The notes beneath the pieces were generated by a model. The model ran no database searches. It saw only the letters and a program-made list of their open reading frames with translations, and was not told the origin of the DNA. DNA of 64,000 nucleotides from Carallia brachiata (lineage: Eukaryota > Streptophyta > Magnoliopsida > Malpighiales > Rhizophoraceae): assembly GCA_021464245.1 (NCBI GenBank), contig JADCRB010000028.1:6513612-6577611 (forward strand). The letters run 5' to 3'. The position numbers and the translations under genes were made by a program. Positions 18,238 to 30,314 of this stretch are shown piece after piece. How positions within the stretch are numbered: the first letter of the stretch is position 1; each line of letters starts with the position of its first letter.

Positions 18238-19891
18238 CTATGTCTCCTTGACCTGTCCACAGCACCTTCATCACACAAAGCAAGGGTAAACATTCAGCTA
18301 ATTTCTAATGAAAATACGAGCAAGCATGGCTGCATATGGCCAAATTTCTACATAAACATCTGCTGCAAAGTAAAATTACCGTTTATATCTCTTCTTTGAA
18401 CCACATGGGCACAACGCATTTCTGCTTAACTGCCCACTCTTGGCCAAATTAGACCTAGCAAGATCTAGTGGTGTTGAACCCATCAGCTTTTGCACCTAGA
18501 AAAACAAGTGCATGTTTTTTGCATGGTAAAACTTCAACAACCAATGGATCCAAAATTTCGCAGAAATATGAAATAGAGCTTGTAACCTATATCGATAACA
18601 ATAGTAGTACCTCAGCCATGCTCTTTGGCATTGGTTTCCCCTCTTCCTTTAACTTTTGCAGCTTATTTTGAGCTTCCTTAGCCCATGTAAACTTTGCAAG
18701 TGCATTCTCAACATCAGCTATTGTGCAATTACATTGCTTTGCCGCCTCTTGTTTATGACTGGTTTGTAGTTTCTACAAAGCAAGGAACCAAAAACCATTA
18801 TATATGCCGAAGAAAGCTATCCATAACTAATGAGAAAAAGCGCTTATTCTAGACATTCGGGTGCACAAATAATATTCTGACAACTTAGTAAAGCAATTGG
18901 TTTGCTTTAACTTAATATTTGCTATTTATGACCACCAACGTATCTAAAGAACAATGAAAACCAGCATTAGAACCATTGAGCTCATACACACAGCAAATGT
19001 TCGACAACTCCATTGACAAACCAAAACAGCTACCACATTAGCAATAAGTAATTTGCCACATAGAAATTAAAAAATGTGTGTGTGTCTGACTATCAATGAA
19101 AACGACAGTGAGGAAGAAACCAACCTCTCCAGTAGGATCCAATTGACTTAGATACCGAATTATCACTTCCGTCTTTCCAAACGCATCAGAAAACGTTGCC
19201 TGGCTGCTCCGACCCACCAGAAAGTTCTTGAATGAACCGACGGTGTGCGCCTTCTTCAACAATTCAGCAAAACCTAAAACCAGAGACAGTAATAGCAACA
19301 ATACACATAACATTAGCAACCCATTCACGCAAATTCCATTACCAAGTTGATCACTCATTTAACCAACACCCAAAATGGGTTTGCCTATATGTATGACAAT
19401 AAAAGAGAAATTATAATTAAAAAACACAAAAATGCATTTCTCAAAACTGCATAAATAGTTTATTTTCATTGACTAATAAAAACTGTTTTCATAGTCAAAA
19501 AAAAGGAAAAAAAAATTAAATCTTTAAATTTTTCTTCCTTATATGAGTGCATTTATTTGCTTATTTGATTCCCTTCAAAGAGAGGGAAAAAAAAAATTCT
19601 TCACACCAAAAAAAATGAAACCCAAAAAGCCAAGAAATAAAGTGACAGCAGGTGACGGAAGTACTTACGAAGCAGCGTGAAAGCTTCTGCGCTGTCCAGA
19701 GAGTCACCCTCCTTTTTGTCGCCGGTGAAGATCCCTTTGATCGAGTCCATCCATGAGCCCACCGTCGTGGTGGAGGAGATCGACCGGTGGTGCTGCGGCG
19801 GAGCTAGGTGACTGTCACGGTGGTGGTTGAACAAAAACAAGAAGAGGCTTTGCTTCGAGCTTCTAGCGATTAGGGTTCTCGGAAATTGCAT
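18238..19891 (-). CDS. SEC-C zinc-motif protein, probably organelle-targeted
   Basis: Five-exon gene reconstructed on the minus strand: 19669-19891, 19125-19273, 18611-18772, 18380-18495 and 18238-18265. Together they give 678 nt and 225 aa with no frame break. The N-terminus (MQFPRTLIARSSKQ, rich in Arg, Ser and hydrophobics, few acids) looks like a mitochondrial or plastid presequence. The middle is helical and charged (KEAQNKLQKLKEEGKPMPKS). The C-terminus ends SRNALCPCGSKKRYKRCCGQ, a SEC-C motif (Cys-x-Cys then Cys-Cys), a small zinc site first described at the end of SecA. The last two cysteines are encoded by a 28-nt final exon. The biochemical role is unknown; the motif suggests protein or ribosome contact. 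The 5' exon also contains a TTAGGGTT sequence. Gene structure is inferred from splice signals and the motif. Confidence 0.83.
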
Positions 19892-20619
19892 TTGTTGATT
19901 GGCTTTTTCTGCTCCGGAAATTTAAATTGATTTTTGTTGACTCCTCCCTGCCGATGAGTTGCTTACAGTACAATCTGAGGGGTTCTTGTTGGCCCAGCGA
20001 AATTAAAACGACACCGTTTAGAAGTCCAAGGGCGCTCAGTTACTTTGTTTTCCGTTGAAATGGGAAAATTAGTTGACACCCACAGACTAGCGAAGGTTGA
20101 GCTTTTTCGTAGATAAAGATTATATTAAATTTTTAGAGAATTATATTTCTTGAGATTTAACATCAAGTCATTTTTTTTTACGTTCGTCTAAATAAATTTA
20201 CTGTAAATTTATAATTTAAATAATATTAATAAATAAGAGATCGAGAATTTAATTATTTAATTTTTTTAATTATTCTCTCTTTTAACTAATTAATATAAAT
20301 TTAAAAAAATTTAAAAATAAAATTCATCTAAATAAATTTAATTCCATCGAACTCTTATTTACCGTAACCTCACCCCGTGAACGAATTTTTCCGCAAGTGA
20401 TCAACCGTTTTGTTTTTTTTTTTTTTTTGTTTAAAGTGATCAACCGTTTTGTCAGAAACGCGGCTTACGGGTGGGCGTGAATTTGGGTTTGGGATCTACG
20501 ACCAAGACAAAGAAACAAGGGTGCAAGGGACCTACAAATCTTAGCCCAAAGCCTCGTTTAAAGGTCGACCCACAAAGTAAGTAACAAGCAATCCGAGTCA
20601 TGGTTTATACTTTATAATT
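19892..20619. other. Spacer upstream of the SEC-C gene
   Basis: Likely contains the promoter of the minus-strand SEC-C gene next to 19892. The rest is AT-rich. A short direct duplication containing GTGATCAACCGTTTTG occurs at 20397 and 20436, on either side of a T-run. Confidence 0.5.
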
Positions 20620-20696
20620 ATGAAGTACAGACACAGACACAGCAATATAGATACGGAACAATACAGATACAGCGACATATTAGGGTTGGACACGAC

Positions 20697-20728
<32 letters not shown>

Positions 20729-21200
20729 TTTATAAAATTTTTGTATATCATATATATATTTTTAAACAATTTTATAAATTTTATTCATCCAAAAATATAT
20801 TTATATAATTATTATAAGTTTTAGAAAATTTTTATTTAAATAATATATCGTAAGATTCTTCATTTTTTATTGTGCAAAATAGAGATATTAAATTTTGTAA
20901 TTAATTTAATTTTTCTGTTAAAATTAAAAATAAGTTGAAATTTAAGTATTTTAAAAGTTATGGGCAATTAACAGTATTAATTATAATTTTTAAAAATTTT
21001 TATTTTTTTTATTTGTTAAAAATAATTATAAAAATATTCAGACGTGTCCGTGGTGTGTCAGACACTTGTGTTTCCCTTGTCCGACACCCGTGTCTGAATT
21101 TAAAAAAAAAATTTTTGACGGACACTTCTAACTGTGTCGGACACGTGTCCGCCGCATGTTCGTCGTGTGTCCGACACTCAATATTTTCATTTTTTAGAAT
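20620..21200. repeat. Repeat-like region with GTGTCCGACAC motifs flanking an AT-rich core
   Basis: Left flank (about 20625-20690) has repeated ACAGACACAG/GATACGG words. An AT-rich core follows, with a (TA)n run at about 20695-20723. The right flank (21040-21180) has many copies of GTGTCCGACAC/GGACACGTGTCCG, several palindromic. The layout resembles a non-autonomous repetitive element, but no terminal repeats or target-site duplication could be defined. Confidence 0.45.
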
Positions 21201-21250
21201 GTCGATGCCTCGTAACTTTACAATGTCTAATCTAAGAACAGAACCAAGTT

Positions 21251-21280
21251 CCCCCCCCCCCCCCCCAAAAAAAAAAAAAA
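21251..21280. repeat. C16-A14 homopolymer junction
   Basis: A run of 16 C (21251-21266) is followed directly by 14 A (21267-21280). The length of such runs is unreliable in most sequencing technologies. Confidence 0.9.
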
Positions 21281-22769
21281 CAGCACCAAATACAAAAAAA
21301 AAGAAAAAAAGTGTCGGTGGAATCATGCTGATAAAGGCAAAATAATATTTGCTGCACGCCACTCAAATAAAAAACACAAAAAAATAGTTCTGCACGACTG
21401 TTTGTCTTGGGTGCTCTTAAAGTATTTACTATGCTCTTTCATACTCCGAGATAAATCACTAATCTCATGATTTATGACAATGAGTGTTATTAGGCAGACT
21501 TCTTTTGCAATTTTATAACAAAGTGAATATTTAAAATATAATTTAATAACGATTTAATGTATTTTTTTAATGTTTAATATAGACTTAGTTTTAGTATTAG
21601 TGTTTGAAGTTATACTAGATTCCTTTACTTTCCAGCATGTAATGTGATATTAATTTTAGATTTGTTAATATCATAATAAATTTTAAAAAGATATGTTTAT
21701 CTTTACTAATATTTACGTAATAAATCACTCCTTTTAAAAACTGTGAAATGAGATACAATAATAATTAAAATTTATTTTAATCTACTAGTACTATTATTAA
21801 TATTAATATATCTGTAAGTTTTTTTTTACCAAAAACAAAAAAGTACGGCAGTGTGATCTTCGGCAAAAACGATTTTCTTAACAATTACGTTCTAAGAAAA
21901 CTTTTTTTTGAATAAAAGAAAAATGTTGTAATCGAACTTATAAGTTGAAAGTAGAAGTTATCTGTTCACATTTACATTCAATTTCTCTTTAAAAAAATTT
22001 ACTATCAGATACTATTAAATCTAATTAGACATCTCGCAAGTTTAATTTTATTGTTAATAAATTTATAACAAAACAACAGGCAAAATATAGATTATTTTAA
22101 CATGAAAAGCAACGCTACTAGGATTTTTACTAAGGCTAATGGAAAATAAAAAACATACAAATCTCTATTAAATTATTATTTTAGATGATCCTTTTAAGAA
22201 AACTTAATGTAAGAACAATTTCAAAACAATATGAAAATAATATAAAGTATACATTCAATGTTTGCATCTTAGTTCACAATTTATAAGCTGTCACAATGGG
22301 GAAAAAGTCTTGTCGTCTACAGTCAACATGCTTGATTAAAGCAGTTACGCGCGGGTCGGTCCACTGTAACTATAAGAACAATTTGGTGAATTTTTATGAT
22401 TACCTTTATTTAATGTACACTAAAATAGAATAATCCTCATTAATAATTAACTTGTGGAGTGGCACTATTATTTTTTTATTTTTATAAACATATTTTTAAA
22501 GGAAAAAACACCGATATGGGTGATTTTAAGTAAATATAATGCCAATTTTTATTATTATTATTATATTATAAAGAAAGAATCCGAGGAGCACGAACCGACA
22601 CAATAGGATGGAGATGGAGTAAACAAATAATTGATCATAAAAAAGAAGAAAAAAAAAAGAAAAAAAAAACTAGAAATGGGAAAACAAATTCTACAAAAAC
22701 GACAGCGGCACCAATCTTAAACGCAAGATTACGGACACAGCGTGAGGGGGGCGACCCCAAACAGCAAAA
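21281..22769. other. AT-rich spacer before the methyltransferase gene
   Basis: AT-rich with no supported gene. The last 150 bases are probably the 5' UTR/promoter of the next gene (purine-rich at 22635-22690). Confidence 0.5.
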
Positions 22770-23492
22770 GTGATGGCACTTTCGTCGTCAACCACCACAA
22801 GCACCACCGCCACAATTTCGCATAAGGGAATCGTAATTACGGTGCCGGTTCTCGTCCTGTCGGCGTCGGTCGCCGCTATTGCCTTGTTCCTGTTATTGTC
22901 CTCTTTCTCATCTTGTTCCTGCCCTCCTCCGTCGACTTCTCCTCCCGAACTGTTGCGCGGCGGCGCGGGTGGCTGGAATGGGGTTGGCGGAAGCGGCGGC
23001 GGCGGAATTGGAGGTGGTGGAGAGAGAATATCGGCGACAAAAGAGGATATAGAGTGGATAAAGGATCAGATCCGAGTGAATGGATTACATATGCAAGACA
23101 ATGTCCTTAGAAAAGGGATTAATCCTCGTACTAGGGCTCAGCAACTCCAAGATCTCACTCAGTAATTTTCTCTCTATTGTTTATTCTCTCCTTATGTTCC
23201 TCTTTATGTTTTTGTGCAATGTGCTTGGTAACTTACTTGAACTTTGAAAATTTGGTGCTTTAATTTCAATTTGGTATCTATGGATGTGAATGTGTGTGCT
23301 GGAAATTGTGGTTTTCACCGTAACATTTTTCCTTTCACCGGGGGAATGAAAATTTTGAAGATCTTAGTTATTGGACTACTGCTACGTTGGTTGCTAGAGA
23401 TGCTTGCAAATGGGTGCCTTGCAGTTGGAATTCTTCATACTTGAATGGAGGAAAATGAATGGAAAAGCCACAATAAACGAGCACATTACTTA

Positions 23493-23534
<42 letters not shown>

Positions 23535-24555
23535 CTTGTTTTCAAATGGGTACTTTGCAGTTGGAGTTCATATCTGTCTTAATGGAGGAGAAGAAAGCGC
23601 GTTCCAGGGGTAGAGGCGAGATGGAGTGATGGAAGAAACAACATCTGAAAGATTTCATATAACGGAAAATTCTTTTCTTAGTTCTTGTTCATTATACTTC
23701 AGATCATTGTTTACTAGTTGTGGTATTATTCTTTTTCACTTGTGGGATTTGTGATCTTAAAAATTGACCGTGTTTTTGTACATTTGTGAATATGCAAGCA
23801 CTTTCTGCAGTTCGGTTTCAGTATACAATATTGTTTTTTTTTTTTTTTGTGCTGATTTGGTGATATTTTGCAGGTTCAAGGGCGTATCACACTATGAAGG
23901 GCCAGAATCAGACAATCACACTGCTCTCCCATGCCCTGGTGAGCTTCTTGTGGAAGAGCACCATAGTAACTATGGCGAGCCATGGGCTGGTGGGAGGGAT
24001 GTATTTGAATTTCTTGCTGAGTCTACCCACTTGACACCTGACTCGCGGGTGCTTGAAATTGGGTGTGGGACACTCCGTGTTGGCTTGCATTTTATCCGTT
24101 ATCTTAGACCCGAGCATTTCCACTGCCTTGAAAGAGATGAACTCTCTCTCATGGCTGCATTCAGATATGAGCTTCCTTCCCAAGGTCTTTTGCACAAACG
24201 CCCTCTGATCGTGCGGGGAGAGGACATGGATTTCACCCCTTTTGGTTCTGTTGTGTATGATCTGATATATGCAAGTGCTGTGTTTCTTCACATGCCTGAT
24301 AACCTTGTATGGGTCGGATTGGAAAGGTTAGTGAGTAAATTGAAACCTTATGATGGGCGAATCTTTGTATCACACAATATGAAGTTCTGTTCTAGGCTTG
24401 GAGGCAAAGAATGTACTAAGAGGCTGACAGTTTGGGGCTTGAGTTTGTCAGAAAGCACACACATGACAGCTTGCTTTTTAATCACTTTGAAATTTGGTTT
24501 GAGTTTAGGCGGTCTAAAGCTTAGCCATGCAAAATTTTTTTGGATTTGCTTTTAA
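22770..24555 (+). CDS. Membrane-anchored SAM-dependent methyltransferase-like protein (frame break near C-terminus)
   Basis: Two coding exons, 22770-23161 and 23874 onward, joined by a clean GT-AG intron. Residues about 18-46 (GIVITVPVLVLSASVAAIAL and following) form one transmembrane anchor. A Cys/Pro segment and a Gly-rich linker follow. The domain begins near TKEDIEWIKDQIR and includes FKGVSHYEGPESDN. The SAM-binding motif I is VLEIGCGTLRVGLHFIRYL (about residue 190), with an acidic motif at HCLERDE and YDLIYASAVFLHMP later. It is a class I Rossmann methyltransferase fold; the substrate is unknown. Reading as written stops at 24555 with a low-complexity tail. One extra G near 24441 gives a charged ending instead (EFVRKHTHDSLLFNHFEIWF, then a stop at 24522-24524). 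That fits the family much better, so the annotated tail is probably an artefact. Expected length is then about 347 aa. Confidence 0.87.
23498..23533. repeat. (GA)n microsatellite in the methyltransferase intron
   Basis: About 17 uninterrupted GA units inside the single intron (23162-23873). Confidence 0.9.
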
Positions 24556-25644
24556 TTTTGGGTGGTTCAGATGCAACAGCGAGGTTGCCTTGGCTGTTGA
24601 TGCTTTGTATTGTTGCCTGTGATTGGCTTCCTTGTACCTTCCAAAGGTCTTGAGCCCATTAATTTTCATGTAAAGTAGTAGCATGAGTTTAACAGCCGTG
24701 CAGATTTAATTCTTCTCTGGTCAGATCGTGGATGTAATTAGCCGAATAGGGCCCTTCTCTGTATTTTGCAGAAGAAAGAGAGACAATGTGACTGATGTTA
24801 GGGATTCAACACTAATCACTAGCGTGATTGTATTTGATCATCTGATCATAGTTACTAGTTTTATTCCGAGTACCAGCTGCAGAATGTCCATCCGTCTTTT
24901 GATCATTTTCTTGTATCCGGGTCTCTACTTGAAATTGTACAGTATGATTGCAAGCTTGTTCTTTATTGTACTTCGAGGGGCCTAGATTTTGTCTATTAAT
25001 CGATGTGTGTATAGTTTTTCGGGTGTGATTTCTGATTTCTTAAGTAATTTGAACTGTCTTCAAATCTGCTATGGATATCTTAAGCTCCTAGTTTTGAATG
25101 CCAGAAAAGTGTGCTTTTGGCGTTGCTCAAAGCTAAAAGCAGGAATATGCAGGAGTTGCATGTACTATGATAAGTTGTCTGAACCATGCAAGCCAATTCC
25201 GTCTGGTCAGAGACTGCATAAATGGATAGCCGATCCTGAAGGCTACGGTAGCAAAAGCAACTCTAATGCATGCTTCTAAACCCAATTATAAATCTTCTCA
25301 GGAGAAAATTGAAGCTTACATCTCACTTTAATGAATTGTAGTCAGAATTACGAACGCAGCATGTGCTACAGAGACCCAATTAATGGGCCACTAACAGTCC
25401 CAACAAGCCTAACTAGGTCTCGCCACTGTAGGATCAATGTTAACAAGTTATATTAGCAGACGTTGACCCAAAAAAAAAAAAGAAAAAAAGTTATATTAGC
25501 AGACGCAGACAACTGGACAAGCCTAATCAAATCATTAAAGTATACAATCAGATAGCAGCAACTTCAACAAGCTTCTTCCACAATGGAGAAGTGTCAAAAA
25601 GAATCTGTGGTAGCCATACAAGCAAATACTTGTAAATAACTACC

Positions 25645-25735
25645 AATAGTTAGTGTAATGGTAAGGATGAAATTGAACTTGACATTGTAAGTTAAGCATA
25701 CGGTTTCATATTCGATTTCCTTTAGATGCATTTTA
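25645..25735 (+). mobile_element. SINE-like fragment with A- and B-box-like sequences
   Basis: TTAGTGTAATGGTAAG (25650-25665) resembles a Pol III A box. About 45 bases later TTTCATATTCGATTTCC (25704-25720) resembles a degenerate B box. Spacing is tRNA-like. The 3' end and target duplications were not found. Confidence 0.35.
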
Positions 25736-27964
25736 TGTTTCAAATGAAGATTCAACGCAGCGGATGTGGTGGTAACAATTTCGGAATTTATTTACAAAGA
25801 TTTTTGTCCCAAACGAACAACAATTATGTGTCTATCAAAAGATCTGTCTGAACATGATCAGCCAACTTGAGGTTGGGTCGAATGGCAAAATCTATTTTCA
25901 AGCCATCCATTTCTTGGGCCAAACAAGCCTTCCTGTCCACGTGGGGCAGAGTCAGTCGCCAGATAGATTTCCATGCGAACAACCTTTGCTGGCTCTGTTG
26001 CAAGATCTGAATCAATAAGCACCATGTTTGAACGCTTAAGCATTTTTTGTCAACGCCATTACGCCATAGTCTTGAAAAGGACCACCGGCCGATTCCAAAT
26101 TCCAATCCCCCACAATCTTTACACTTTCTAGACTAATCTAAACAGTAAACTTTTTTTTTGTTCTTTTAGGTGAAGTTTGTTATGAAAAAAAGACAAAATT
26201 AAGTGTCGTATCTCCTTTAAATATAAGAAAGATTAAAGTGAACTTATTACGTTTGATTAGTTAATTCTTTATATAGAAATAGTCCTAGACTCACACCCAC
26301 GTTGTCTTTTTTTCCATGTTAACAAGATTAAGCACACACGGGATTATTGAAATTACCACATTCTTTCTTTGATTTAGTCTAGTTCATTTGGGTAATGATG
26401 ACAATGCATGAAAAACACTAATGAAGAAGACAACAAGCATTATTTTTACCCAATTTTCTCAAAGGGGACAAGCACACTCCAATTTAGCTCGTTTTAAATC
26501 CGTGTGCACGACAAATAAATTGTAGTGATATATTGCTGTGACCCAGAATACAAGATTTATTTTTTTCCAATTCATAAAAGAATACAAGATATTTTCAAAA
26601 GAGAAACATTAGATGATAATAATTTGGGAACAACACAAAAATAATAAAAAACGTAGATTAATCGTGTTTCTCTTGATCTTACAAAAAAATAAAGTTTAAT
26701 ATAATATTTTACTATTTTCTTGTATTTGTCAGGTTACTCAATAAACGTTGTTATGTAATTATAATTTTTGTAGAATTCCAAACATTAAACATAAGTAACA
26801 AAATGGCACAGAGATCCTACAATCCCAGCCACCCCAATGTGGACGCATTAATTTTGACCATTTCCAGGTGCCATCTGACCCATTCTACTATTCTCTTTTG
26901 GTGATCTTACTGTAAAAAGCTTACCAGACCAACTCAAAAGGAAAAACCAACAAGTTGAAGTGATTTTGGGCATGGTGGTGGTTGTGGTTATTATCGTTTC
27001 TAAAACTATAACCACTTATCTTGTCAATAATGTACGAATTATAATTACCAAACCCAACGGACCAAAAAAAAAAAGAACTTCTCATAATTGCATATCCATC
27101 ATCTTCCCCTTTCTCGTACCCCTTTAGTTTGATTGTGCATTTTCAAACTGAAAAGAAGGGGTGAATAATTTGACCAAAAAAAGGGTAAATAAAATGAAGG
27201 GCAATCATAAATTTTCCCCTTTTTATTTTGCCACATTTGCTTTTCTGTTCATATGAAATTTTCTTGATTTTTGTTTATAACATGAAATTATTGAACTGTA
27301 ACATTTGAAATCGTTACTTGACAATATTCATAAATATTATAAGTCAAATTAAATCTCGATATTTAAACAATAATAGATTTATATTCTCAATATACTATTA
27401 ATAAGACTTGTGGAAGAAGATAGATATTCAAATCTTAAATTTTCACAAAAATATAAGTTCTAATTTTCATATGAAGAAAGATAGATATCATAAAGATATA
27501 TTAAGTCCCCTTAAGATAAGACATAATAAGGCTAAGCTAAACTCTTGAGGTGAAATGTCTCAAATACAAATGAGAGCTGAGAGCTGAATTGCACTATCAT
27601 CTCGTATTAACATGTCATAAGGCTTTTAAAGCTTAAGTTTTTGGATCTATAAGGAATCTTTATTGAAAATGTTAAAAGAGAAGAACTGAATTTTCAAAGG
27701 AAACTGAAAAAAATAAAGGGTATTTTTTTGGTGATTGGAAAAAAGGAGGTCTAATGGCCTAATCTGGTTTGCTATTGACATAATTGACTAGCAGCATTAA
27801 TTAATCCAAATGTAATGAAACTGTGTGCTTCATTGAATAGGTGCAGGAATTTAGCATAGGGTAGATTTTCACAAATAATCGAAGACTAGGGGGTCGCGTT
27901 GATTTCTTGAAGGAATTTGCTTGCCAACATAGACCATTTCGATTAAAGAAAAAAAAGACCACTA

Positions 27965-28035
27965 GTTGGATGGTCTAAGTGGTAAATGAACTCGTTTCCG
28001 TCTAAAAGATCATAGGTTCGATGTTGTATTAAGTC
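27965..28035 (+). mobile_element. SINE-like fragment
   Basis: TGGTCTAAGTGGTAAATG (27971-27988) is a good A-box-like sequence and AGGTTCGATGT (28014-28024) a good B-box-like sequence, with tRNA-like spacing. Boundaries are uncertain. Confidence 0.42.
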
Positions 28036-29291
28036 AAGTAGTAAAATTAAATATACAACTGTACATGATTGTAAATTATTATTTATATTTTTTCATCCTT
28101 TAAACAAAAAAAAAAAAAAAGAAACTAAACTAGTAAACAACATATATATATATTTTTTTCAAAAAGAAACTAAACTAGTAAACAACATATATTTTTAATT
28201 GTGTCCTTATTTTGTGTTTATGTATGCAATGTATCTTGTAAGACTGATTTGAGTTCAATTGATTTTTTTTTTCGTTTAATATTGATGGTCATGATTTATT
28301 AAAAACAAGTTTGGTCGAAGCTAAAAGTGCATATCAAGCTTGAACCAAACAATTTAGGATTCGGACTTGATTTTTGGTACAAGTCAAGTTTGGATTTTAC
28401 ATTTTCATAAATTCTATGTCAAGTTAGAGTTTGATTCATTCCAATGATATTTAATATTACTATTTAAAATTGTAAAGTGAGTAATAAAATACATTTTTAT
28501 TATTTTAGTTTTCATTATACAGAAAACAAAATTTAAAAACTAATTTTTTTAAAACTAAACTCACGCTAATTTCTCCATTAAATCTGGAATGGTAGGTAAT
28601 TTCATTCGAATATCCAACTTACCAACAATAAATGATTACCTGCAAATGATTGTAACGTACAAATGTATTTCCGACCGTTAAATTAGATGACCATTGACCA
28701 TATGTCCAACCCATCGGCGAAAAAAAAAAAACCATATCATTGACTCATTGTTGTAATTCTGGTCCCATTAAGCGTTTGGTAGGGTAAACATATATAGCTG
28801 ATGCTGTAAAACCCGCCGCGCTTGCTGTGCCTACTTTGCAAGAAGCCATTGCAATTTGTGTAACAGATTTTGTAGTTTTATGTTGTTATGAGTTTATAAA
28901 TTAAACGATATTGATAATATATCAGTAAAAATTTAAGTTTGAGATTCGATTTTTAACTTTTTTAACTATTATCTTCTCTTCGTAACTAGTTAATATGAGT
29001 TTAAAATATGTTAAAAAAAAAGACTTGTGCAGTTCTATTATTATTTTTTTCAAAAATTAAAAGATAAAAAATAACAAATAAAAAGAGAAAAACCAGGACA
29101 ACACGACGTCGGTTTTGATTATACGATAGATAAGGATTAAAGATTTCGATTTTGACGAGATATATGTTTTGACTTTCACTTTCGTTCCAATCCCGTTCGG
29201 TTTCGGACCGGCAAAAGGGAAAGACGAAAAAAATAAAATAAAATAAAAAGAAAAATAAAAATCCTCTTGTCTCAAATCTCAATATAAGATT

Positions 29292-29478
29292 TTGCAGTTA
29301 CAGAAATTTTATTTATTTCTTTCATTCTTTCATTTCTTTCTGCTATGCAAACATCGACGCCAACCAAACAAAACGACAGACAAAAACACAAAAAAACGGC
29401 GATCCACAGCTCAAATCATCTGTTTGTGGCAGTGGTGGTCTTCCCCTAGGGTTTCGCTCTTCTTCTTCTTCTTTTCTG
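29292..29478 (+). other. Probable 5' UTR exon of the WD40 gene
   Basis: Ends at a strong donor (TCTG|GTAAGT, 29479) after a CTAGGGTTTCGC and TTC-rich stretch typical of plant leaders. It would splice to an acceptor near 30303, just upstream of the ATG at 30315. An upstream ORF of 34 codons plus stop (29345-29449, MQTSTPTKQN...) lies in it if transcription starts before 29345. The transcription start is not visible. Confidence 0.5.
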
Positions 29479-30314
29479 GTAAGTTAATTAATTCTTCAAT
29501 TCTGTTCGTTTCTTTTTTGTTTGTTTTTCTTTTTTTTAATTCATATTTTTCGTTTTTTTTTTTTTGTCAGGTTCACTTATTTGACTTTGTTTTAGGTTCA
29601 CATCGCATTTATCATTATCGATTATGGTTTTCGAATCGAAGGATTCTTGAACCTGATTGGCCGTAGTCCCGCAGGGATTATCCATTTGAAACAATCCGTA
29701 CAAATTAGGGTGTAGGAGAACCGTTTGGATAATTTAAGGTTGTTATCTTGCAACTGATACTTCTAGATTGTTCGTTTTTCTGTATTCGAAGCTTCCAGAA
29801 TGTTGTACCCATTTGACAGTTTATTCTTTGTGTTTCTGTATGTTTGGATTAACGTTTTGTAGTCTACGAATATTTTGATTTGGAGTTGGAATTATATCGC
29901 ACAATTTCGGGGGCGTTATGGATAGGATGAATGAAAACCTAATAGAGCCAAGTAGAAAGGGGAGTTATGATATGGAACAATGGTTTCAGTGTTTCGAGTT
30001 CGATTCAAGTTTTAATTATTGACCATGGGTTTTTGGACATTTGAGTTGTTAATGTTTGAGAATCTTTTTTCTGGTAATTCTTGAATAGCAAAAGAGAAAG
30101 TGATGTGGCTGGCACTTGGCACTGAATTGTGGTTTTCTGATTAAAACAATGAATAAGGCTTTGAATTGTTTATTTGTTCCTAAAGAGACTGGAGACAAGC
30201 AAAAGGATGGAATTTGATTGATATGTAATAGGACCATAAGGTATTTCATAGTTGCAATGATTAGTTATGTTGTCAACTGATTGCATCATCATGTCTTTCT
30301 TAGGGACAATTGCG

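Larger units (their letters stand above)
24556..29290. other. Long spacer without a supported gene
   Basis: The first 400-700 bases are probably the 3' UTR of the methyltransferase gene. The remainder is AT-rich. It holds two SINE-like fragments (listed separately) and a 30-base direct repeat (AAAGAAACTAAACTAGTAAA at about 28119 and 28163). An open minus-strand stretch at 25824-26119 shifts frame and matches nothing I can name. Confidence 0.5.

Noticed and set aside
23764..23873. Upstream ATG in frame with exon 2 of the methyltransferase
   Set aside because: The sequence before 23874 is intron (T-run followed by TTGCAG acceptor), and exon 1 with the membrane anchor joins exactly at the conserved FKGVSHYEGPESDN.
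25824..26119. Minus-strand stretch with protein-like words (AGGPFQDYGVMALTKN, DLATEPAKVVRMEIYLAT)
   Set aside because: Could be a decayed coding fragment, but it changes frame and I cannot assign a family, so I did not list it as a gene.
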